Assembly: GCA_965227065.1 (NCBI GenBank)
Contig: CBDDFN010000008.1
Span: forward strand, 1-63,737
Reading direction: 5' to 3'
DNA length: 63,737 nucleotides
DNA from: CBDDFN01 sp965227065
Lineage (GTDB): Bacteria > Pseudomonadota > Alphaproteobacteria > SPJN01
Positions 51,961-61,342 of this stretch are shown here, one piece after another (positions within the stretch are counted from its first letter, which is position 1; the number at the start of each line of letters is the position of its first letter). The notes below the pieces were generated by a model. That model was not told the origin of the DNA, did not search any database, and was given only the letters and a program-made list of their open reading frames with translations. The translations under genes and the position numbers were made by a program.

Positions 51961-52892
51961 TAGCCCCGGCTCCGCTCAATGGCGAAGCGGGGTGGCTCGC
52001 CCCGTTCGATGCGATCAATTTCGGCACGGATATGCGGGCCAAGCGCGCCGGGATCGGTGGCGGCGGCCACATGAGGCGTGATAGTGATTTTGGGATGATC
52101 CCAAAGCGGGCTGCCAGTGTCCAGCGGCTCCTGGGGCAGGACATCCAGCACGGCATGATAAAGCTTGCCATCATTGAGGGCTGCCACCAGATCAGATTCA
52201 TTGAGCTGTTCGCCCCGGCCCACCTGGATGAGCGAAGCGCGCGGTGGCAATTGGGCAAACAGATCCCTGTTGAGAATGCCGCGTGTGTCATCGGTGAGCG
52301 GTAGCAGGCACACAAGGATGTTGGTGCCGCCGAGAAACGCGCCAAGCTCGTCGGGCCCGGCAAAACTTTCCACCCCGATGACGGAGCGCCGCGACCGGCT
52401 CCACCCCCTCAGTTGAAAGCCCAGTGCTTTGAGCGGCACGCTTGCCTGTTCGGCCAGCCAGCCAAATCCCAGAAAGCCGATGGTGACTTGTGCGGCCGGC
52501 TTCTGGCCAAGTTCGCGCCAGCGATGGGCGCGCTGATTGGCGGCATAGTCGGGCGTGCGGCGATGAACCATCAGGCTTTGCAGGGTGATAAATTCAGCCA
52601 TGCGATTGGCCAGATCATCGGTTGCCCCCTTGATAATGGGCAGATCAGGCAAGCCGGGATCGCGCAGGAAATGATCAACCCCGGCGCCGAAGGAAAATAG
52701 CGCCTTGAGGTTTGGAAAATGTTTAAAACAGCCCAGCGGCGCATACCAGCCTAGCAAATAAGGCGCATCTGACACGCCTTGATCGGGCGTCCAGAGCTCG
52801 GGGGAAAGCCCCGCCTCATGTAGACCCTCCATCAGCCGCGCTGTCCATTTTGGGGGAAAATCAACCGTCGATGCTATCGCCAGGCGGGTCAT
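51957..52892 (-). CDS. D-2-hydroxyacid dehydrogenase (GhrA-like)
   Basis: This 311-aa NAD(P)H-dependent enzyme resembles glyoxylate/hydroxypyruvate reductase A. It has the cofactor motif GFLGFGWLAE (about 137-146), catalytic Arg in QVGRGEQL, Glu in LPQEPLD and His in ITPHVAA. It would reduce a 2-oxoacid to a D-hydroxyacid. I chose the ATG at 52892 with gaggga upstream, 10 bp after the yejF stop, so it belongs to the transporter operon. Why a 2-oxoacid reductase is coupled to peptide import is unclear. Confidence 0.85.
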   Translation of the reverse strand: MTRLAIASTVDFPPKWTARLMEGLHEAGLSPELWTPDQGVSDAPYLLGWYAPLGCFKHFPNLKALFSFGAGVDHFLRDPGLPDLPIIKGATDDLANRMAEFITLQSLMVHRRTPDYAANQRAHRWRELGQKPAAQVTIGFLGFGWLAEQASVPLKALGFQLRGWSRSRRSVIGVESFAGPDELGAFLGGTNILVCLLPLTDDTRGILNRDLFAQLPPRASLIQVGRGEQLNESDLVAALNDGKLYHAVLDVLPQEPLDTGSPLWDHPKITITPHVAAATDPGALGPHIRAEIDRIERGEPPRFAIERSRGY

Positions 52893-52902
52893 GGCCGCTC
52901 CC

Positions 52903-54495
52903 TCACGCAATGGGGTGGTGGGCAAAGGCTGCTGTCATCAGCGCCTGGGTGTAGGCATGGGCGGGCCGTTCAAACAATGTCTCGGCATCGCCCTGTTCGA
53001 CCACCTTGCCATCTTTCATGACGATGATGCCATGGCTCATCGCGCGGACCACCTTCAAATCATGGCTGATGAACAGATAGGCGAGCTGATGGGCCTGTTG
53101 CAATTCCCGCAGCAGTTCGACGATTTGTGCCTGCACCGACATATCCAGGGCGCTTGTGGGTTCATCAAGAATGACCAGCTTGGGTTTCAGGATCATAGCG
53201 CGCGCAATTGCGATGCGCTGGCGCTGACCGCCGGAAAATTCATGCGGATAGCGGTGCCGTGTTTCAGGATCGACGCCCACCTCGTCGAGGATTTGCGCTA
53301 CGCGGTGGTCGCGCTCGGCTCCGCTCAAGCCTTTTTCGTGAACCGTCAATCCTTCGGCGATGATGTCGCCAACTGACAGGCGCGGGGAAAGAGAGCCGAA
53401 CGGGTCTTGAAACACGATCTGCATGCGTTTGCGCAAGGCCCGCATCTCGGCGTTCTGGAACGTCTCGATGGCCCCGCCTTCAAAGCGGATCGGCCCGGTG
53501 CTGGAAATCAGCCGCAACAAGGCCAGCGCGAGCGAGGTTTTGCCCGATCCGCTCTCGCCAACAATGCCGACGGTCTCGCCTGCGCGCACCGTGACGCTCA
53601 GCCCGTCCACGGCTTTGACATGGCCCACCGTGCGCTTGAGCACCCCGCGCTTGATCGGGAACCAGACCTTGAGATCATCGGTTTCCAGTACGGCGGGGCT
53701 TTGGTCTCCGACCGGTTGGGGTGTGCCTTTTGGGGCCGAGGTCAGCAAGTGGCGCGTATAGGCGTGCTGGGGATCAGCAAAGATCGCTTCGGTCGCGCCC
53801 TGTTCGACAATCTGGCCCTGGGTCATGATCGAGACCGTGTCAGCCATGCGCCGGACAATGCCCAGATCATGGGTGATCAGCAAAAGGCTCATCCCGCGCT
53901 CGCGTTGCAGATCTTTGAGCAGTTCGAGAATTTGCGTGGCGATGGTGACATCAAGCGCGGTTGTCGGCTCATCAGCGATAATCAGATCAGGCTCGCACGC
54001 CAGCGCCATGGCGATCATCGCCCGCTGGCGTTGCCCGCCCGACAATTGATGGGGATAGGATTTCGCTTTTTCTTCGGCGTCCTGAATGCCGACGCGTTTC
54101 AAAAGCTCCAGCGTACGGGCGCGGGCTTTGGCGTCGGGCATGGCCAGATGCAGCTTGAGCACTTCCATGATCTGTTTTTCGACCGTGTGCAGCGCATTGA
54201 GGCTGGTCATCGGTTCCTGAAACACCATGGCGATCTTGCGCCCGCGCACGCTGCGCAATTGTGCGTCACTGGCCGCCATAAGGTCGGTGCCGTCAAACCA
54301 GATTTCGCCGCCGGGATGGCTGGCTGCCGGATAAGGCAAAAGCTTCAGCACCGACAGGGCGGACACGGATTTGCCCGACCCGCTTTCGCCGACCAGCGCA
54401 TGGGTTTCGCCCGGCTTGATGGAAAAGCTCGCACCGTCAACCGCAAGGTTTTGCCCAAAGCGCACCGACAGGTTTTTGACCTCAAGCAAGCTCAT
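52903..54495 (-). CDS. yejF: Peptide/microcin-type ABC transporter ATP-binding protein
   Basis: This 530-aa protein contains two fused ABC ATPase domains. Each has a Walker A (GESGSGKS and GESGSGKT), an ABC signature (LSGGQRQR and FSGGQRQR) and Walker B with Asp-Glu (LIIADEPTTALD, LVILDEPTSALD). It matches YejF of the YejABEF importer, which takes up oligopeptides and microcin C-like peptides. Its start overlaps the stop of yejE. Confidence 0.93.
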   Translation of the reverse strand: MSLLEVKNLSVRFGQNLAVDGASFSIKPGETHALVGESGSGKSVSALSVLKLLPYPAASHPGGEIWFDGTDLMAASDAQLRSVRGRKIAMVFQEPMTSLNALHTVEKQIMEVLKLHLAMPDAKARARTLELLKRVGIQDAEEKAKSYPHQLSGGQRQRAMIAMALACEPDLIIADEPTTALDVTIATQILELLKDLQRERGMSLLLITHDLGIVRRMADTVSIMTQGQIVEQGATEAIFADPQHAYTRHLLTSAPKGTPQPVGDQSPAVLETDDLKVWFPIKRGVLKRTVGHVKAVDGLSVTVRAGETVGIVGESGSGKTSLALALLRLISSTGPIRFEGGAIETFQNAEMRALRKRMQIVFQDPFGSLSPRLSVGDIIAEGLTVHEKGLSGAERDHRVAQILDEVGVDPETRHRYPHEFSGGQRQRIAIARAMILKPKLVILDEPTSALDMSVQAQIVELLRELQQAHQLAYLFISHDLKVVRAMSHGIIVMKDGKVVEQGDAETLFERPAHAYTQALMTAAFAHHPIA

Positions 54496-55541
54496 GAGCC
54501 CTCCGCGAAGCTTTTGCGGGGATCAAAGGCATCGCGCACCGCCTCACCGATAAAGATCAGCAGCGACAGCATGACGGCGATCACCAGAAAAGCGGTGATG
54601 CCAAGCCAGGGCGCCTGCAAATTGTTTTTGCCCTGGGCGAGCATTTCACCGAGCGAGGGGGAGCCCGGCGGCAGGCCAAAGCCCAGAAAATCAAGCGAGG
54701 TCAGCGTGGTGATCGAGCCGTTGAGCAAAAAAGGCAGGAAGGTCAACGTCGCGACCATCGCATTGGGCAGAACGTGGCGCACCATGATGGTGGCATTGTT
54801 GACGCCCAGCGCGCGGGCCGCCCGCACATAATCGAAATTCCGCGCGCGTAAAAATTCGGCCCGCACAACACCCACCAGCGCGACCCAGGAAAACAATAGC
54901 AGAATACCAAGCAGGATCCAGAAACTGGGTTCGATGATTGAGGCGATAATGATCAGAACATAAAGCTGGGGCAGCGACGTCCAGACCTCAATGAAACGCT
55001 GGAAAATAAGATCAAGCCAGCCGCCAAAATAACCCTGCACCGCCCCGGCGGCCACGCCGACAAGGGACGAAAAGATCGTCAGCACCAGCCCGAACAGGAC
55101 CGACAGGCGGAAGCCGTAGATCAGCCGCGCCACAACATCACGGCCTTGATCATCGGTGCCCAGCCAGTTTTCCGCGCTGGGCGGGGCGGGTGTGGGCACC
55201 GTCAGCTCCAAATTGATCGTATTGTAGGAAAACGGGATCAGCGGCCACAGCACAGTTCCGCCTTTTTCTGCAATCAGCTCTTGCACGTAAGGGTCGCGAT
55301 AATCGGCTTCGGTCTCAAAGTCGCCGCCAAACTCGGTTTCGGGATAGGCGGTGACAACCGGCACATACCAGCCCTCATCGGTGATGATCACGATGGGCTT
55401 GTCATTGGCGATCAGTTCGGCAAACAGCGACAGGCCGAACAGGCCCAGAAACAGCCACAAGGCCCAGGTGCCGCGCCTGTTGGCCCTAAAGTTTTGCAGA
55501 CGCCTTTGATTGAGCGGTGAAAGGGAAAGCGCCATGCTCAA
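54492..55541 (-). CDS. yejE: Peptide ABC transporter permease
   Basis: This 349-aa inner-membrane permease begins with LSPLNQRRLQNFRANRRG, as YejE proteins do. It has six predicted helices and an EAA-like loop in the C-terminal half (ALGVNNATIMVRHVLPNA). A large periplasmic loop (about 55-130) contains GSDQQGRD-like GTDDQGRDVVARLIYG. With YejB it forms the channel. It overlaps both neighbours by 4 bp. Confidence 0.93.
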   Translation of the reverse strand: MSMALSLSPLNQRRLQNFRANRRGTWALWLFLGLFGLSLFAELIANDKPIVIITDEGWYVPVVTAYPETEFGGDFETEADYRDPYVQELIAEKGGTVLWPLIPFSYNTINLELTVPTPAPPSAENWLGTDDQGRDVVARLIYGFRLSVLFGLVLTIFSSLVGVAAGAVQGYFGGWLDLIFQRFIEVWTSLPQLYVLIIIASIIEPSFWILLGILLLFSWVALVGVVRAEFLRARNFDYVRAARALGVNNATIMVRHVLPNAMVATLTFLPFLLNGSITTLTSLDFLGFGLPPGSPSLGEMLAQGKNNLQAPWLGITAFLVIAVMLSLLIFIGEAVRDAFDPRKSFAEGS

Positions 55542-56650
55542 ACCTCACGCGCTTCAAAATCAATGCGCGGGTCGATCCAGCTATAGGTCAGATCAGAGAT
55601 CAGCCCCAGCACAAGCCCCATCAGCGAGAAGATGAACAGGGTGGCGAAGATCACCGGATAGTCGCGGTTGATAATCGATTCAAAGCCCAGCAATCCAAGC
55701 CCGTCGAGCGAGAAGATTGTTTCGATCAGCAGCGAGCCGGTGAAAAAGATCGACACAAAGGCTCCGGGGAAGCCTGCAATGACGATCAGCATGGCGTTGC
55801 GGAAGACATGGCCATAAAGCACGCGCCGCTCGGTCAGCCCCTTGGCGCGTGCGGTGATCACATAGTGTTTCTTGATTTCATCGAGGAAGGAGTTTTTGGT
55901 CAAAAGCGTGGTGGTGGCAAAGCCTGAAATGGTCATCGCCGCGACCGGCAAGGTGATGTGCCACAGATAATCCAGCACCTGGCCAAACCAGCTCAGCTCA
56001 TCAAAATTGTCTGATGTCAGCCCGCGCAAGGGGAACCAGTCGAGATAGGAGCCGCCCGCAAACAGCACGATCATCAAGATGGCGAACAGGAAGCCGGGGA
56101 TGGCATAGCCGATAATGATGAACGCCGATGTCCATGTATCGAACGCCTCGCCATCGCGGCGGGCCTTGGCAATGCCAAGCGGGATGGAAATCAGATAGGT
56201 CAGAAGAGTGGTCCATAGTCCCAGCGAAATGGAAACCGGCATTTTCTCGCCGATCAGGTCCACAACGCTGACATCCCGGTAGTAGGACTGGCCGAAATCA
56301 AAGGTCAGATAATTGCCCAGCATCTCGAAAAAGCGCTCATGGGCGGGCTTGTCAAAGCCGAACTGCTTTTCAAGGTCGGCTATAAATTCAGGGTCGAGGC
56401 CCTGCGCGCCACGATATTTCGAATTGATCGAGCCTTCAGTGCCCGTGCCGAATTGCTGCGCGCCGCCGCCGACTTCCGCACCGCCGCCCGAAAAATTGGC
56501 GGTGGCGGATGTCTCAAGACCCTGTAGTTCGGCCAGAACCCGTTCCACCGGGCCGCCGGGGGCAAATTGCACAATCACGAAATTGATCAGCATGATGCCG
56601 AACAGGGTGGGAATGATCAGCAACAGCCGTCGTAGAATATAGGCGGTCAC
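55538..56650 (-). CDS. yejB: Peptide ABC transporter permease
   Basis: This 370-aa permease has the start MTAYILRRLLLIIPTLFGI of the binding-protein-dependent family, six predicted helices and the EAA-like loop (RAKGLTERRVLYGHVFRNA). An extra loop (about 40-75) rich in Gly (NFSGGGAEVGGGAQQF) is typical of YejB but longer than usual. It forms a heterodimer with YejE. It overlaps both neighbours by 4 bp. Confidence 0.93.
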   Translation of the reverse strand: MTAYILRRLLLIIPTLFGIMLINFVIVQFAPGGPVERVLAELQGLETSATANFSGGGAEVGGGAQQFGTGTEGSINSKYRGAQGLDPEFIADLEKQFGFDKPAHERFFEMLGNYLTFDFGQSYYRDVSVVDLIGEKMPVSISLGLWTTLLTYLISIPLGIAKARRDGEAFDTWTSAFIIIGYAIPGFLFAILMIVLFAGGSYLDWFPLRGLTSDNFDELSWFGQVLDYLWHITLPVAAMTISGFATTTLLTKNSFLDEIKKHYVITARAKGLTERRVLYGHVFRNAMLIVIAGFPGAFVSIFFTGSLLIETIFSLDGLGLLGFESIINRDYPVIFATLFIFSLMGLVLGLISDLTYSWIDPRIDFEAREV

Positions 56651-58491
56651 TCAGCCGCTCCCTCACCGTCGGTTTTGGCCCACCATGTGTCGAGGATTCC
56701 GCGTTCATAAAGCGGCTTTTGCCCGGGCCAGGAAAATTTGTCATAGGCCGCAACATTATGAACGCCTTTGAACCAATGGGGCACCCAGAAATTCAGGCTC
56801 ATCAAAACACGATCAAGCGCGCGGGTGGCGGTGACAAGCTCGTCGCGCGAGGTGGCGTTGAGCACTTTTTGCACCAGCGCATCGACGGCGGGCTCGGCTA
56901 TGCCGGCCAGATTGGTGCTGCCTTCAACCGCGGCGAATTTGGAATGAAAAAGCGGTTTGAATTCCGGGCCCGGCGTGTTTTGCAGCGCGTAGCGTGCGGT
57001 GATCAGGTCAAAATCAAACTGTTCGCGGCGGGCTTCAAACTGGGCAATGTCGATGATGCGCATGCGTGCGGTGATGCCCAGCCGCTTGAGCCGTTCAATG
57101 TAAGGGGCAAAGACCCGCTTGAAGCTGGGCGCAAACATCAGGAATTCCAGTTCAAAGGGCTCGCCTGATGGGGTCATTCGCACGCCATCCTTGATGGGGA
57201 AGCCCGCCTGGGTCAGCAAATCGGCGGCGCGTTTCAGGTTTGTGCGGTCACGGCCCGTGCCGTCGGTCACCGGCGGGATATAGCGGCCTGTGAGAACCTC
57301 CTCACGAATGTCGGCGGGCAAAAGATCGGCGACCTCTTCAAGCAGGGCCTGGACGGCACCGTCCGCCGGACCGGTTTCAGAGGCCAGCGGCGCGTTCTCG
57401 AACACCGAATCGGTGCGCTCGTACAGCCCGTAAAAAAGAACCCGGTTGGTCCACTCAAAATCAAAGGCGAGGTCCAGCGCGCGGCGCACACGGCGGTCGG
57501 CAAACTTGGCCCGCCGCATATTGATGAAAAAGCCCTGCATGCCGGAGGGGCGTGAATCATCGAGCGTCAGCAGATTGACCTTGCCCTGTTTGACGCCGGG
57601 AAAATCATATTCGGTCGCCCAGGTTTTGGAGGTGAACTCCTCACGCAGATCATAGGCGTTGGCCTTGAAGGCCTCAAAGGCAACCGACCGGTCGCGGAAA
57701 TAATCAAAGCGGATGCGGTCAAAATTATAGCGGCCCTTGTTCACATTCAGCTCTGCGGCCCAATAATCGTCCCGCCGTTCGAATGTGATCGAGCGGCCCA
57801 GATTGACGTCCGCCACCCGGTAGGGACCAGACCCCAAGGGCGGCTCCACCGTCGTTTGATCAAATTCATGTTCAGCATAATAGGCGGCCGAAAAGATCGG
57901 CAGTTGCGCCACCCGCAAGGCAAGATCGCGCGTGTCCGGCCCCGTGAATGTGTATCTGACGGTGAGATCACCGAGCGCCTCGGCGCTTTCCACATCGGCC
58001 AGTTGCAGCCGGTAGCCGGGATGGCCCTTATCCTTGATGAGATCAAAACTTGTGACGACATCGCGGGCGCGCAATGGTGTGCCATCGGCAAAGCGCGCTT
58101 CTTCCCGCAAATGGAAAATCACATAGCTGCGGTCGGCGGGAAACTCGGCGCTGTGCGCCACCAGCCCATAAACGGCGTCAGGTTCATCACCGGCCCGCAC
58201 CATCAGCGAATCAAACACCAGCGAAGGCTCGCTTGAATCATAGGTGAAGCCATTGGCCGGGACGCCCTTGAGAATATAGGCGTTCAGACTGTCAAAACTG
58301 TTCTGGGCGGTGGTTCCCATGGTGGCAAGCTGCCCACCCTTGGGGGCGCCGGGATTGACATAGTCGAAATGGGCGAAGTCTTTCTCATATTTGAGATCGT
58401 CAAAGCTCGACAGGCCGTGGCTTGTGATCAGCGCCTCGGCTTGCGCGGGGCTGGTGGCAAGCAGGGCGGCGGCAAGCAGCGTGCGGATCAT
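56647..58491 (-). CDS. Extracellular solute-binding protein family 5, second copy (YejA-like)
   Basis: This 614-aa periplasmic binding protein has a signal peptide (1-18). Family 5 motifs include FDYVNPGAPKGGQ, FADGTPLRARDVVTSF and LEPPLGSGPYRV-like VEPPLGSGPYRV. A central RRALDLAFDFEWTNR is also present. It is one of two adjacent YejA-type proteins, related but clearly diverged, which probably give the transporter two ligand ranges. It overlaps the first copy and yejB by 4 bp each. Confidence 0.92.
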   Translation of the reverse strand: MIRTLLAAALLATSPAQAEALITSHGLSSFDDLKYEKDFAHFDYVNPGAPKGGQLATMGTTAQNSFDSLNAYILKGVPANGFTYDSSEPSLVFDSLMVRAGDEPDAVYGLVAHSAEFPADRSYVIFHLREEARFADGTPLRARDVVTSFDLIKDKGHPGYRLQLADVESAEALGDLTVRYTFTGPDTRDLALRVAQLPIFSAAYYAEHEFDQTTVEPPLGSGPYRVADVNLGRSITFERRDDYWAAELNVNKGRYNFDRIRFDYFRDRSVAFEAFKANAYDLREEFTSKTWATEYDFPGVKQGKVNLLTLDDSRPSGMQGFFINMRRAKFADRRVRRALDLAFDFEWTNRVLFYGLYERTDSVFENAPLASETGPADGAVQALLEEVADLLPADIREEVLTGRYIPPVTDGTGRDRTNLKRAADLLTQAGFPIKDGVRMTPSGEPFELEFLMFAPSFKRVFAPYIERLKRLGITARMRIIDIAQFEARREQFDFDLITARYALQNTPGPEFKPLFHSKFAAVEGSTNLAGIAEPAVDALVQKVLNATSRDELVTATRALDRVLMSLNFWVPHWFKGVHNVAAYDKFSWPGQKPLYERGILDTWWAKTDGEGAAE

Positions 58492-60320
58492 TTTTTCTCC
58501 CGGACCGTGTCGATCTTGGCGGCCTTGTCAGCATCGATCCACCAGGTCATGGGGTCAACCGGGCTGTAGGCGGGCAAGGGGCGGGGAATGCCAAAACGAT
58601 CCCAGCGCGCCAGCCGGATGACGCCGATATGCCATTGCGGCACGACATAATGGTTCCACAGCAAGACCCGGTCGAGCGCACGGGTTGCGGCCACCAGCGC
58701 GGCCCGGTCGGGGGCAAAGATAATCTTGTCGATCAGCGCATCGACCACCGGATTTTTGATGCCGGCATAATTGCGCCCGCCGGGCCGGTCGGCGGCTTCC
58801 GACCCCCAGAAATCGCGCTGCTCATTGCCCGGTGACAGTGATTGCGCCCAGCCTGCCGACACAATGTCGAAATCATAGGCATCGACCCGGTTCTGGAACT
58901 GTGTGGGATCGACCAGCTTGATGCGCGACGTGACCCCCAGCCGGTTGAGCGCGGTGATATAGCGGGCGACGATGCGTTCAAAGGCGGGTGAGACAATGAG
59001 GAATTCAATTTCCATCCGCTCCCCGCTGGCCGCATGGGTCAGCACCTTGTCCGTGATGGTCCAGCCGGCCTGTTCAAGCAGCTTGCGCGCGGCGATCAAT
59101 CCCTCGCGGTTGCGACCCTTGCCGTCGGTCACGGGCAGCCAGTAGGGCTTCATGAAAACCTCTTCGGGCAGCTCGGCGCGGAAGGGTTCAAGCAGGGCAA
59201 GTTCCTGGCCCTCGGGCAAGCCGGTCGCGGCGAGTTCGGAGCCATGGAAATAGCTCAGCGTTCGGGTGTACTGGCCATAAAACAGCGCCTCATTGGTGGC
59301 CTCAAAGTCGAAGGCCAGCGCAAAGGCGCGGCGCACCCGTGGGTCTGAAAACTTGTCCCGGCGGGTGTTGAAGATGAAGGCCTGCATGGGCTGGGCGCGG
59401 GTTTCGGGCACCATTTCCTTAACGATATGGCCCTTGTCGATCGCCGGGCCGGTATAGGCGGTGGCCCAGTTCTTGGCGGTGTTTTCGGCCCTGAGGTCAA
59501 ACTCGCCGGCCTTGAAGGCTTCGAGCGCAACCGAGCTGTCGCGATAATATTCGTAGGCGACCTGATCAAAATTGTTCTGGCCCACCATGACAGGCAGGTC
59601 CTTGCCCCAATAGTCTTTGACGCGCTCATAGCGGATGAAACGGCCCGGCTCAAACGCGCCGACCTTGTAGGGGCCTGAGCTTAGGGGCGGCTCCAACGTG
59701 GTCGCATCAAAGGCGCGGGTCTCATAGTAATGTTTGGGCAGGATCGGCAGCTGACCCATGATTTGCGGCAATTCGCGGTTGCCGCTTTCTGAGAAGCTGA
59801 ACCTGACGCCGTGCGGGCCGGTCTTCTCGGCCTTCACCACATTGGCGTAATAATAACGGAAGAAGGGGCGGCCTTTGTCCTTCAGATTTTCAAAGGAAAA
59901 GATCACATCCTCAGGGGTGACGGGTTTGCCGTCATGCCAGCGCGCCTCAGGGCGCAGGTGAAACTCCACCCAGGCGAAATCATCGGGCACCGTCACCGTT
60001 TCAGCCAGCAGCCCATATTCCGATGAGGGTTCATCGGCGGCTTCGGTCATCAGCGTGTCGTAGATCAGGCCCAGACCCGCGGCGGGCTCGCCCTTCACGA
60101 TGAACGGATTGAGTGAATCAAAGCTGCCAATATCGGCCTGACGCATCACACCGCCCTTGGGGGCGGCTGGGTTCACATAGTCAAAATGGGCGAAGTCAGC
60201 GGGGTATTTGACCGCGCCGAACAGCGACAGGCCATGGGTGGTACGCGGTTCGGCCTGCGCGGGCAGGCTGAGCGTGGCGGCGGTGAGGCAAATCACCAGG
60301 GCTTGGGCAAAACGGATCAT
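58488..60320 (-). CDS. yejA: Extracellular solute-binding protein family 5, first copy (YejA-like)
   Basis: This 610-aa periplasmic binding protein has a signal peptide (1-23, ending AQA). It carries the same core as the second copy (FDYVNPAAPKGG, WHDGKPVTPEDVIFSF, LEPPLSSGPYKV, VRRAFALAFDFEATN). It is the first gene of the seven-gene operon (two binding proteins, yejB, yejE, yejF, a hydroxyacid dehydrogenase, an acetyltransferase), in which almost every junction is ATGA. A terminator of the next operon lies upstream, so the promoter should be in 60320-60380. Confidence 0.92.
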   Translation of the reverse strand: MIRFAQALVICLTAATLSLPAQAEPRTTHGLSLFGAVKYPADFAHFDYVNPAAPKGGVMRQADIGSFDSLNPFIVKGEPAAGLGLIYDTLMTEAADEPSSEYGLLAETVTVPDDFAWVEFHLRPEARWHDGKPVTPEDVIFSFENLKDKGRPFFRYYYANVVKAEKTGPHGVRFSFSESGNRELPQIMGQLPILPKHYYETRAFDATTLEPPLSSGPYKVGAFEPGRFIRYERVKDYWGKDLPVMVGQNNFDQVAYEYYRDSSVALEAFKAGEFDLRAENTAKNWATAYTGPAIDKGHIVKEMVPETRAQPMQAFIFNTRRDKFSDPRVRRAFALAFDFEATNEALFYGQYTRTLSYFHGSELAATGLPEGQELALLEPFRAELPEEVFMKPYWLPVTDGKGRNREGLIAARKLLEQAGWTITDKVLTHAASGERMEIEFLIVSPAFERIVARYITALNRLGVTSRIKLVDPTQFQNRVDAYDFDIVSAGWAQSLSPGNEQRDFWGSEAADRPGGRNYAGIKNPVVDALIDKIIFAPDRAALVAATRALDRVLLWNHYVVPQWHIGVIRLARWDRFGIPRPLPAYSPVDPMTWWIDADKAAKIDTVREKK

Positions 60321-60372
60321 ATCTCCGGCTTACAAAGCGCATCAGGCCAAATCAAGGCAGCATTCGCCCCAA

Positions 60373-60408
60373 ACAGCAAAAACCCCGGCGAAAAGACCCG
60401 CCGGGGTT
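60373..60408 (-). terminator. Intrinsic terminator of the cytochrome c gene
   Basis: AACCCCGGCG (60381-60390) pairs with CGCCGGGGTT (60399-60408) around an 8-nt loop. Read on the - strand the stem is followed by a T-rich tail (60373-60380), as expected after the cytochrome c gene. Confidence 0.85.
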
Positions 60409-60437
60409 CTGGCCATCATCAATTCGGCGTGTCGGGC

Positions 60438-61121
60438 TTAGTGATGCCCGGCATCGGCGGCGCCATGACCGGCGCCGTGATCGTCCATGACATCCTGGGC
60501 TTGTTCGGTCACTGCCTCAACCGCGTCCTCAACCGCTTCGGCGGCCTCTTCAACCGGAGTGGCTTCAACCGCGGGGAAGGCCGGAGCGCCGGGCGAATTG
60601 GCGGCCATATAGGCAATGACGGCAGCGCGGTCTTTCGGCTTTTTCAGGCCCGCAAAGCTCATCTTGGTGCCTTTGACATAATCTTTCGGTTTGCGCAGGA
60701 AGGCGTCCAGCGCCTCATAGGTCCAGCTGCCGCCCATTTCGGTCAGGCCGTTGGAATAGCCAAACCCGGCCACCGCAGCCTTGTCGCGGCCCACAACGCC
60801 GTACAGATGCGGGCCGGTGCCGTCTTTCATGCCATCATCGATCGTGTGGCACGAGGTGCATTTCTTGAAGACTTTTTCACCATCGCCGGGATCGGCCGAT
60901 GCCAGCAGCGGAAGCGAGCTGACCGGGCCTTCGTCCTCGACAACAACGGGGGCTGCGCCGGCTTCAAATTGCTCGGTGCCATCGGGGACATAGGCGGCAT
61001 TTTCGATCTCAGTGGGGTGAACAAGAATTCCACCAATCTCGTTGATCGCGAAAACCGCCAGCACACTTGCCAGGATTGCCCCGGCAATTTTGTTGATCTC
61101 AAAGCCGTCCAAACCAAACAT
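60438..61121 (-). CDS. Membrane-anchored cytochrome c (c552/CycM type)
   Basis: This 227-aa protein has a single N-terminal membrane helix (about 10-33), which acts as anchor, and a periplasmic class I cytochrome c domain. The domain has CTSCH (Cys88, Cys91, His92), GPHLYGVVGR and KMSFAGLKK, whose Met is the probable distal ligand. An Ala/Glu-rich tail ends in a His-rich segment. It carries electrons between respiratory complexes. Its position divergent from kdsB and pheA is a common alphaproteobacterial arrangement. Shine-Dalgarno ggggga. Confidence 0.92.
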   Translation of the reverse strand: MFGLDGFEINKIAGAILASVLAVFAINEIGGILVHPTEIENAAYVPDGTEQFEAGAAPVVVEDEGPVSSLPLLASADPGDGEKVFKKCTSCHTIDDGMKDGTGPHLYGVVGRDKAAVAGFGYSNGLTEMGGSWTYEALDAFLRKPKDYVKGTKMSFAGLKKPKDRAAVIAYMAANSPGAPAFPAVEATPVEEAAEAVEDAVEAVTEQAQDVMDDHGAGHGAADAGHH

Positions 61122-61342
61122 CTCAGTCCCCCAGTCCATCAGGGCTACGGGGCAAAAGCCCCTCACACACCGCGTGCGGCACGGTGCAACTCCTCAACCG
61201 AATGCGTTGATAGCCCTGTTCGATCCGGATTAAAAGGGGTCGAACACGGCCACACACCATCTGGGCAAGAGGATTATCGAAGCCAATCCCTTCTGCCCAT
61301 GCGGCGCTTGGCCCCATAAATCGCAGATTTACGAGAAAGTTC

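Noticed and set aside
53407..54831. 474-codon open frame on the + strand
   Set aside because: It lies antisense to yejF and the end of yejE; both ABC domains of yejF are intact.
60186..61319. 377-codon open frame on the + strand
   Set aside because: Antisense to the cytochrome c gene and its terminator, with no domain signal.
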